From positions 1 through 32,711 of the forward strand of contig DUZD01000003.1 of the NCBI GenBank assembly GCA_013349695.1: 32,711 nucleotides of DNA. Reading direction: 5' to 3'. This DNA comes from Rhodospirillaceae bacterium. Its GTDB lineage: Bacteria > Pseudomonadota > Alphaproteobacteria > Rhodospirillales > 2-02-FULL-58-16. The notes under the pieces are model-generated. The model was not told the origin of the DNA, made no database searches, and was given only the letters and a program-made list of their open reading frames with translations. The translations under genes and the position numbers were made by a program. Shown here in pieces: positions 21,307-27,633 of this stretch. The first letter of the stretch is position 1. Each line of letters starts with the position of its first letter.

Positions 21307-21790
21307 CGATGTCCGCTTCCTTCAGCCACCTCGCCCAGTTGCCGCGGCCGGTGAGCGTCGCCCGGCGGCTATTGGCGTCGCCGCCGTGCGCCAGCGACAG
21401 CCAACAATGGTCGCCGGGCAGGAGCCGGCCCAGCCGTTCCGGCCATTCGATCAGCGAAATGCCGCCCGCGAAGGCCTCCTCGATTCCCAGCTCGAAAGCC
21501 TCGTCCGGCCCGGCCAAGCGGAACAGGTCGAAGTGATGGACGGTGACCCAGTCCAGATCATAGGCCTGGACCAAAGTGAACGTCGGGCTGGGGATTTCCT
21601 CGGGGTTTGGCGCCAGCGCGTTGATGAAAGCGCGGGCGAAGACGGTCTTGCCGGCGCCGAGCTCGCCGGCCAGCGCGAAAACGTCGCCGGCCCGCGCCAG
21701 CCTGGCCAAGGCTCCGGCGAGGGCGGCCGTCGCCGCCTCCGAGGCCAGGCCGATGACGACGGAATGGTCCGTTGATTGGGCCTCGGGCAT
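21299..21790 (-). CDS. tsaE: tRNA threonylcarbamoyladenosine biosynthesis ATPase TsaE
   Basis: ATPase of the TsaBDE complex that makes t6A37 in ANN-decoding tRNAs. With the Met at 21788-21790 (MPEAQSTDHSVVI) it has 163 residues. Two upstream in-frame Mets, up to 21826, give non-conserved extensions. Walker A is GELGAGKTVFAR, followed by SPTFTLVQAY and HHFDLFRL, the family hallmarks, and later LIEWPERLG. It is first in the minus-strand run leading to addB and addA. The gap to the divergent reductase gene is 113 bp, which should hold both promoters. Confidence 0.94.
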   Translation of the reverse strand: MPEAQSTDHSVVIGLASEAATAALAGALARLARAGDVFALAGELGAGKTVFARAFINALAPNPEEIPSPTFTLVQAYDLDWVTVHHFDLFRLAGPDEAFELGIEEAFAGGISLIEWPERLGRLLPGDHCWLSLAHGGDANSRRATLTGRGNWARWLKEADIDV

Positions 21791-21903
21791 GTCCCGTCTT
21801 TCCATCGGCTCGCAAACAGGCCACAATGTGGGGGCGTACGACAGTCGTTCGCCAAGCTGCTGAACAGCACGCCAATAATAACCCCGCGGGTCGGCGAGTT
21901 TCC

Positions 21904-22932
21904 ATGGTCAAAACGCCCGAAAGCACCGATGTGGCGATTATCGGCGCCGGCCCCGCCGGTTTGTTCGCCGTTTTCGAATGCGGCATGATGAACATGCGCT
22001 GTCACGTCATCGACGTGCTGGAGGCGGTCGGCGGCCAATGCCAGGCCCTCTATCCGGAGAAGCCCATTTTCGACATTCCCGGCCATCCCGAGATTCTGGC
22101 CGGCGATCTGGTGATGAAGCTGGAACGGCAGGCGGCGCCGTTCGATCCCGTCTATCATCTGGGCCAGCAGGTGGTGAAGCTGGCGCAAGGGGAACGGGGG
22201 CGCTGGTTGCTGGAAACCTCGCGGGGCGTTTCGATCGACGCCCGGGTGGTGTTCGTCGCCGCCGGGGTCGGGGCGTTTGGCCCGAAGCGGCCGCCGCTTC
22301 AAGGCATCGAGCGGTTCGAGGGCAAAAGCATCCACTACCTGGTCAAAAACCGCGAGGATTTCCGGGGAAAAAAAGTAGTCATCGCCGGCGGCGGCGATTC
22401 GGCGGTGGACTGGGCGATATCGCTCTCTGGGCTGGCGGCGAAGGTTTCCGTGGTCCATCGGCGGGCCAAGTTCCGCGCCGCGCCGGCCAGCGCCGAGAAG
22501 CTGCAAAAGCTGGCCGACGGCGGCGCCGTCGATCTGGTGATCCCCTTTCAACTGGCCGCCATCGAGGGCGATGGCGACAGTTTGAAGGCGGTGCTCGCCC
22601 GCGACCTGGACGGAAACGAAAGACGCCTGGAGGCGGACGCGCTGTTGGCCTTTTTCGGCCTGTCGCAGAACCTTGGGCCGATCGTCGATTGGGAGCTCGA
22701 CCTGAACGGCGGCTTGATCGCCGTCGACCCGGCGACCGGCGCCACCAACAAGCCGGGCATTTTCGCGATCGGCGACATCGCCACCTATCCGGGCAAGTTG
22801 AAATTGATCCTGAGCGGCTTCGCCGAGGTGGCGCAAGCGGCGCGGGCCGCCCATCCCCTGGTCCATCCGGGCGAGGAGCTACATTTCGAGTACTCTACCA
22901 TCCAGGGCGTGCCGGGCAAGACACGAGGTTAA
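21904..22932 (+). CDS. Ferredoxin/flavodoxin-NADP+ reductase, thioredoxin-reductase-like type
   Basis: FAD- and NADP-binding reductase of the YumC/FNR2 group, which lacks the redox CxxC of true thioredoxin reductase. It has 342 residues from ATG 21904; a longer frame to 21772 overlaps the tsaE start region. The FAD motif VAIIGAGPAGLFAV is at the N-terminus, with the conserved GGQCQALYPEKPIFDIPG. The NADP motif VVIAGGGDSAVDWA is near residue 157, and GIFAIGDIATYPGKLKLI near the C-terminus. No Cys pair occurs between the two dinucleotide domains. It is monocistronic. The exact electron partner cannot be told from sequence. Confidence 0.92.
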   Translation: MVKTPESTDVAIIGAGPAGLFAVFECGMMNMRCHVIDVLEAVGGQCQALYPEKPIFDIPGHPEILAGDLVMKLERQAAPFDPVYHLGQQVVKLAQGERGRWLLETSRGVSIDARVVFVAAGVGAFGPKRPPLQGIERFEGKSIHYLVKNREDFRGKKVVIAGGGDSAVDWAISLSGLAAKVSVVHRRAKFRAAPASAEKLQKLADGGAVDLVIPFQLAAIEGDGDSLKAVLARDLDGNERRLEADALLAFFGLSQNLGPIVDWELDLNGGLIAVDPATGATNKPGIFAIGDIATYPGKLKLILSGFAEVAQAARAAHPLVHPGEELHFEYSTIQGVPGKTRG

Positions 22933-23055
22933 TTCGGTGACAGCATACTAATTTCCTGTTTCCTCCGTCCCCATTTCGCCAAGCGGTGCCGATCGCTGTC
23001 CCCCGACTGCACGCTATTCTATTGGTCGTCATTTGCCGCCTCCCTTAATTTCTTT

Positions 23056-24220
23056 TAGGGCACGTAACAAAACAATTGAATCGTATTGCCTCGGTCTGTC
23101 GGTGAGGGGTTCCGCATCCTTCGGGTATGCACTATATTTGGTATATGCAGGACACGGAAGGCATCAGGTATCGTTACGAGGCGCTTTATCCGCACCTTGA
23201 CGAGAAGGCACGGCGGCTCTTTGCCGCCGCGGAGGCGCGGACGGTGGGATGGGGCGAGATCAAGCTGGTATGCGAGATCACAGGGATTGCCCGCTCGACG
23301 ATCGGGCGCGGTCTTGATGAACTTGACGGCAAGACGGAGTCGCTCGGGGAAGGGCGGGTTCGGCGTCGCGGCGGTGGCCGCAAGCTGGAGACGGAGAAGC
23401 AACCGAGTTTGCTGGGAGCCCTTGAGAGCCTTGTCGCGCCAGCCACGCGCGGCGATCCGGAAAGGCCGTTGCCTTGGGTTTCAAAAAGCTATCGGCACCT
23501 TGCGAACGGCTTGAGGGAGCTTGGTTTTTCGGTCAGCCACCAACTGGTGGGGCGGCTCCTTGATCGGCTAGGCTACACTCTTCAGGCGAACGTGAAGAGG
23601 CGAGAAGGAACCCATCATCCCGACCGGGACGGCCAATTCGAGCACATCAACGGCCGGGTAACGGATTTCCTGGCCGCCGGGCAGCCGGTGATCTCGGTGG
23701 ACACGAAGAAGAAGGAACTGGTGGGCGACTTCAAGAACGGCGGGCGCGAGTGGCGACCGCAAGGCAAGCCCGAAGAGGTCAACGTGCATGACTTCGCCGA
23801 CAAGAAGCTTGGCAAGGTGGCGCCCTACGGCGGCTCCAACGGAGCCCGGGTCCGGCTATGGAAGGTCGAACTGCAAAAGCTCGCCTCCGAATTGGGGCTT
23901 GAGATCATGGTTTGCTATCTGCCGCCCGGCACCAGCAAATGGAACCGCATCGAACACCGCCTGTTTTCGTTCATCAGCCAAAACTGGCGTGGCAAGCCGT
24001 TGCGGACGCTCGCCACCATTGTCAACCTGATCGGCGCGACCACGACAAACACGGGACTCAAGGTCTATTGCGATGTGGACCATAACGCCTATCCCAAAGG
24101 TGTCGCCGTCAGCGATGATGAAATGACTGCCCTCAACATCCGACGCGCCGAATTCCATGGCCAATGGAACTACTCCTTCCTGCCCGCATAAACGAAGCAG
24201 TTTTTTTGTTACGTGCCCTA
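23056..24220 (+). mobile_element. ISAzo13-family insertion sequence, internally deleted
   Basis: Ends carry 17-bp perfect terminal inverted repeats: TAGGGCACGTAACAAAA at 23056-23072 and its reverse complement at 24204-24220. The outermost TA could be a 2-bp target duplication, leaving GGGCACG as the true end. It encodes one transposase. The length of about 1.16 kb is shorter than usual for the family, matching the block missing from the transposase. The element sits between the reductase gene and echA. Confidence 0.88.
23127..24191 (+). pseudogene. ISAzo13-family transposase with an in-frame internal deletion
   Basis: 354-residue frame with the family landmarks: N-terminal helix-turn-helix-like region (ITGIARSTIGRGLDEL), GGGRK, SVSHQLVGRLL, first catalytic Asp in VISVDTKKKELVG, and the Glu in SKWNRIEHRLF. 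VNVHDFADKKLGKVAPYG is joined directly to GSNGARVRLWK. Intact relatives have roughly 55-60 more residues here, including the second catalytic Asp (in a TAD-G-GGSNG motif). The reading frame stays open, so the product may be made but should not be catalytic. Both inverted repeats are intact, so the copy could still be mobilised by an active relative. The size of the missing block is from family memory, not an alignment. Confidence 0.82.
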
Positions 24221-24363
24221 AGGCGATGCGACGCATCATGCCCCCTTACGTATTCCAGCGAGATTAGAGTCGGATTCTCCCACCAAAATCCGGTCGGATC
24301 AACTGCTCCTTGCCCCGAGGCACGAAAGGGTTCATCGGCCTGGACGTTCGGTTCCGGTTTGGC

Positions 24364-25137
24364 CTATTTGTCGGTGAATTTGGGCTGGCGCTTTTCGGCA
24401 AAGGCGGCCATGCCTTCCTTCTGGTCATCGGTGGCGAAGGTGGCGTGAAACAGGCGCCTTTCGTAACGGATACCTTCGGCAAGAGGGGTTTCCTGGGACC
24501 GCAATACCGCTTCTTTTGCCATCATGACGGTTGGCCTGGACATCTCGGCGATGGCATCGGCCGTCTTCACCGCCTCGTCCACCAGATTGCCGGCGACGAC
24601 GCGGCTGACCAAACCGGAGCTCTCGGCTTCCACGGCCTCCATGATACGGCCGGTGAGAATCATCTCCATCGCCTTCGACTTGCCGACCAAACGGGTCAGA
24701 CGCTGGGTTCCCCCCGCCCCGGGGATCGTGCCGATGGTGATTTCCGGCTGGCTGAACTTGGCGTTGTCGGCGGCGAGAATGAAATCGCACATCATGGCGA
24801 TTTCACAACCGCCGCCCAAGGCGTAGCCGGCGACGGCGGCGATCACCGGCTTGCGGCACGTGGCGATGCGTTCCCAGTCCTTGCTAATGAAATCCTCGCT
24901 GTAGGCCTCGATAAAGGACTTGTCCCTGATCTCCTTGATGTCGGCGCCGGCGGCGAAAACCTTATCCGAACCGGTAATGACGATGGCGCCGATTTCGTCG
25001 TCGTCCTCGAATTCGTCGAGGGCCAGCTTAAGTTCCCCGATCAAGGCGACGTTAAGCGCGTTCATCGCTTTCGGGCGGTTGAGCGTGATCAGGCCGACGC
25101 GGCCTCTTTTCTCGACAATGATGTTCTCGTGTGCCAA
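24364..25137 (-). CDS. Enoyl-CoA hydratase
   Basis: Crotonase-fold enzyme hydrating 2-trans-enoyl-CoA in beta-oxidation or related acyl-CoA catabolism. It has 257 residues. The start is TTG at 25135-25137, fixed by a strong Shine-Dalgarno (GGAGGGG) a few bases upstream and by the family N-terminus MAHENIIVEKRGRVGLITL. The oxyanion hole is formed by AAGADIKE and ALGGGCEIAM. The catalytic Glu equivalents lie in GCEIAMMCD and in the LPEITIGTIPG-like stretch FSQPEITIGTIPGAGGTQRL. In related genomes a similar gene lies beside rpsT and dnaA; neither is seen downstream here, where an insertion sequence stands instead. Confidence 0.94.
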   Translation of the reverse strand: MAHENIIVEKRGRVGLITLNRPKAMNALNVALIGELKLALDEFEDDDEIGAIVITGSDKVFAAGADIKEIRDKSFIEAYSEDFISKDWERIATCRKPVIAAVAGYALGGGCEIAMMCDFILAADNAKFSQPEITIGTIPGAGGTQRLTRLVGKSKAMEMILTGRIMEAVEAESSGLVSRVVAGNLVDEAVKTADAIAEMSRPTVMMAKEAVLRSQETPLAEGIRYERRLFHATFATDDQKEGMAAFAEKRQPKFTDK

Positions 25138-25227
25138 CTGACCCCTCCTTCAAGACCAAGACGCTAGCGCAAATCCCGAGCGGATGGACTCATCCGCGAC
25201 GACGCATTTGCGTTTAAAACAAATAGA

Positions 25228-25269
25228 TAGAGCATTTCAGGTGAACGCATGTGAACCGGAAATGCTCTA
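25228..25269. repeat. Imperfect palindrome overlapping a stop codon
   Basis: TAGAGCATTTC at 25228-25238 pairs with GAAATGCTCTA at 25259-25269 apart from one offset position, with further partial pairing inward (GGT/ACC). The stop codon of the next gene (25267-25269 on the minus strand) is formed by its outer arm. The arms end in TAGAG/CTCTA like the palindrome at 3688-3738, suggesting related extragenic repeats. Confidence 0.7.
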
Positions 25270-25674
25270 TCGGGCGGCGGCGGCGTTTGCCGGCGACAGC
25301 GCGAACCGCACCGTCAGGGCCGGTTTCGCGGCGGCGGTGGAAAATTCCAGTTTCAGGATCTCGTTTTCCCGCTGAAAGGTGGTTTCGCCGCGTCGCCGCC
25401 AGCCCAGTTGCGGCAGGGTCGAGGCGTAGAATTCCAGAACTTGCCGCCGCGTCACGGCGCCGGAAGCGTAGGATTCGACAATCCGGCCCGCCACCGTGTC
25501 GAAGACCATGCTTTCCTCTTCAGCCTCGCGCAAGCCGTCCATCAGCGGCAGGTCCTCGATGCCGCTGACGAAGGCGACGCCATCGCGGTCGGCCGCCGCC
25601 AGTCCCCAACAGCCCATCTGGACAGTGAAGAGGACGGCGGCCAGAAACGTAAACCGACGCAACGAACGGGACAT
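25267..25674 (-). CDS. Conserved exported protein of unknown function
   Basis: 135-residue protein with an N-terminal signal peptide (MSRSLRRFTFLAAVLF..., cleavage probably near GLAAADRD) and a mature domain of about 105 residues. Notable stretches are DLPLMDGL, VFDTVAGRIVESYASG, FYASTLPQLGW and FQRENEILKLEF. I recall similar proteins beside mutM and an enoyl-CoA hydratase in alphaproteobacteria, but no function. It lies 15 bp after mutM on the same strand, probably cotranscribed. Its stop TAG is contributed by a dispersed palindromic repeat, so the last residues may differ from relatives. Confidence 0.8.
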   Translation of the reverse strand: MSRSLRRFTFLAAVLFTVQMGCWGLAAADRDGVAFVSGIEDLPLMDGLREAEEESMVFDTVAGRIVESYASGAVTRRQVLEFYASTLPQLGWRRRGETTFQRENEILKLEFSTAAAKPALTVRFALSPANAAAAR

Positions 25675-25689
25675 AAGATTGCTATTTAA

Positions 25690-26532
25690 TCACCGCTGGC
25701 GAGATGAACAATAAAAAGTTGCCCGTCCCGCCTGAACGATCCGCCTGACGCCGGCCGTTTTTGCGATCTCGCAATCGCATCCGGGGCAGGCCAGGCCTTG
25801 GCGTCCATAGACGGCGAAACGGTGTTGGAAATAGCCGAACCCGCCGTCGGGCAAGCGGTGATCGCGAAGGCTCGAGCCGCCGGCCTCGATGGCTTCCGCC
25901 AGCACCTCGCGGATGGCGGCGGCGAGGCGCCGGGCCCGCCGGCCCTTGACCGACGCCGCCTTTCTCTTCGGCGATATGCCGGCTCTATGGAGGCTTTCCG
26001 AGGCATAGATATTTCCCATCCCGGCGACCACGGCCTGATCCATGATCGCCGTCTTGATGGGGGCTTTCCGCCCATTGAGGCGCGATTCCAACCAAGCCGC
26101 GCCGAAATCGGCGCTCAATGGCTCCGGGCCGAGGCCGGAGAGCAAGGGATGCAAGGCGAGCTCCGGTTCGGGAACCAAATCCATGAAACCGAAGCGCCGG
26201 GGATCCGAGAAGCGGATGGTGGCGGCGGCGTCGGTCTCGAAGGTCACGTGATCGTGAACGTCCGCCGCCGCCGGTGGTTTCTCGAAGACCTTGAAGTGGC
26301 CCGACATGCCGAGATGCATGATCAACACCCAGCCGTCGTCCAGGGTGGCGAGAATGAACTTGCCCCGCCGCCCCAGGGCGAGGACGCGGCGCCCGGTCAA
26401 ACGCCGGACGAAGCCGGCCGGCAGGGGAAACCTGAGATCGGCGCGCCGTTGAAGGACGCGGCGCAACAACTTGCCCTCGAGGACGGGGACAAGGCCCAGT
26501 CGGACGGTTTCGACTTCGGGCAGCTCGGGCAT
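25690..26532 (-). CDS. mutM: Formamidopyrimidine-DNA glycosylase with an altered zinc finger
   Basis: Removes 8-oxoguanine and formamidopyrimidines and nicks the abasic site. The start is the ATG at 26530-26532, because the mature enzyme must begin PELPEVE with Pro2 as the nucleophile; the frame to 26550 adds six residues. It has 280 aa. RGKFI (Lys near 57), GMGNIYASE and the C-terminal GRATFYC are present. The zinc finger reads CPGC ... YCSSRQR: the fourth cysteine, expected as CxxCQ, is Arg (CGC instead of TGC, one base away). An extra Cys follows the first pair (CPGCDC). It is divergent from ubiE. Confidence 0.95.
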   Translation of the reverse strand: MPELPEVETVRLGLVPVLEGKLLRRVLQRRADLRFPLPAGFVRRLTGRRVLALGRRGKFILATLDDGWVLIMHLGMSGHFKVFEKPPAAADVHDHVTFETDAAATIRFSDPRRFGFMDLVPEPELALHPLLSGLGPEPLSADFGAAWLESRLNGRKAPIKTAIMDQAVVAGMGNIYASESLHRAGISPKRKAASVKGRRARRLAAAIREVLAEAIEAGGSSLRDHRLPDGGFGYFQHRFAVYGRQGLACPGCDCEIAKTAGVRRIVQAGRATFYCSSRQR

Positions 26533-26579
26533 CGGTTCAAGGTAGCGCATGGGACCGGCTTAGGCTATGGTTCGCCGCC

Positions 26580-27365
26580 ATGTCCCGACCCCGTAAGATC
26601 AAGTCTCCGCCCCAGCGCCGGCAACATGCGGGCGCGACCACCCATTTCGGATTCAAGAGCGTCGCCGAGGACGAAAAGGCGTCGCTGGTGGGCGCCGTTT
26701 TCGACAGCGTCGCGCCGCGCTACGACCTGATGAACGACCTGATGAGCTTGGGCATCCACCGTCTGTGGAAGGCGGCCCTGATGGACCGGCTGCATCCGCG
26801 TCCGCGAATGCGGCTCCTTGACGTCGGCGGCGGCACCGGCGATATCGCCATTCGCTTTCGGAAGCGCGGCGGCGGCCATGTCACCGTCTTGGACGTCAAC
26901 AAGGAGATGCTCGCCGTCGGCCGCGGCCGCGCCATCGACCGGGGGCTGTTGGATGGCATCTCCTGGGTTTCGGGCGACGCCGAGCGCCTGCCCGTGGAAG
27001 ACGGCTGCGTGGACGCCTACACGACGGCGTTTTGCATCCGCAACGTCACCCGCGTGGAACGGGTCTTGCGGGAGGCGAGGCGGGTGCTCGGGCCCGGCGG
27101 GCGGTTCCTTTGCCTGGAATTCAGCCGGGTGGCGCTGCCGCTCCTGGGCCGGCTTTACGACGCCTATTCCTTCCGCATGCTGCCGGCCCTGGGACAGGCG
27201 GTGGCGGGCGACCGCGAGGCCTACGTCTATTTGGCGGAAAGCATTCGCCGTTTCCCGCCGCAGGAGGCCTTCGCCGCGATGATCGCCGAGGCCGGCCTGG
27301 ATCGGGTCGAGGTGTGCAACCTTTCCGGCGGCATCGCCGCCATCCATTCGGCCTGGCGAATCTGA
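26580..27365 (+). CDS. ubiE: Ubiquinone/menaquinone biosynthesis C-methyltransferase
   Basis: SAM-dependent methyltransferase acting on the benzoquinol ring in ubiquinone synthesis. It has 261 residues with a basic N-terminal extension of about 20. The family motif FDSVAPRYDLMNDLMSLGIHRLWK is followed by the SAM site LLDVGGGTGDIA near residue 80, then FCIRNVTR and GGRFLCLEFSRV. The C-terminus NLSGGIAAIHSAWRI is typical, so it is complete. In many alphaproteobacteria ubiB follows on the same strand; here it is absent and accessory DNA begins within 60 bases. Confidence 0.95.
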   Translation: MSRPRKIKSPPQRRQHAGATTHFGFKSVAEDEKASLVGAVFDSVAPRYDLMNDLMSLGIHRLWKAALMDRLHPRPRMRLLDVGGGTGDIAIRFRKRGGGHVTVLDVNKEMLAVGRGRAIDRGLLDGISWVSGDAERLPVEDGCVDAYTTAFCIRNVTRVERVLREARRVLGPGGRFLCLEFSRVALPLLGRLYDAYSFRMLPALGQAVAGDREAYVYLAESIRRFPPQEAFAAMIAEAGLDRVEVCNLSGGIAAIHSAWRI

Positions 27366-27421
27366 GCGGGCTGGCAGCCCGTTGACGAAGTCGTCCTCCA
27401 CTGATTCAATGATCGAGTAAC

Positions 27422-27594
27422 TAAGGGCTCGTCACAAAATAACCGTGTCACTTCACTTCCGTCGTCATGCCCGGCCTTGAGCCGGGTATCCACGCGGTCG
27501 ATGCCGAGCGCGGGACCCGTGGATGGCCGAATCAAGTCCGGCCATGACGACGGAAGGGAGGATGGTGATTCATTTATTCTGTTACGGTCACTTA
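27422..27594. mobile_element. 173-bp MITE-like element between ubiE and the TIR-CHAT gene
   Basis: Imperfect terminal inverted repeats of 21 bp: 27422-27442 (TAAGGGCTCGTCACAAAATA) and 27574-27594, matching at 16 of 21 positions. An inner inverted repeat, 27457-27474 (starts TTCCGTCGTCATG) against 27538-27555, has one mismatch. The outer ends resemble the inverted repeats of the ISAzo13-family element at 23056 (AGGGC-CGT-ACAAAA), so it may be mobilised by such a transposase. It has no coding capacity. Confidence 0.6.
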
Positions 27595-27597
27595 AGG

Positions 27598-27633
27598 TCG
27601 GCGGCCAACTGATCAACGGTCTGGGTCGCCGTC
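27598..27633. repeat. 36-bp near-repeat, copy at the 3' end of the TIR-CHAT gene
   Basis: Matches 32140-32175 in the same orientation at 31 of 36 positions: the first 10 bases and the last 16 are identical, and all five differences fall in the middle ten. This copy spans the stop codon of the large minus-strand gene (27613-27615) and starts three bases past the MITE-like element. Confidence 0.7.

Noticed and set aside
27367..27381. Short CGGGCTG/CAGCCCG inverted repeat right after ubiE as a terminator
   Set aside because: Only one base separates the arms and no T-run follows, so a functional intrinsic terminator is doubtful.
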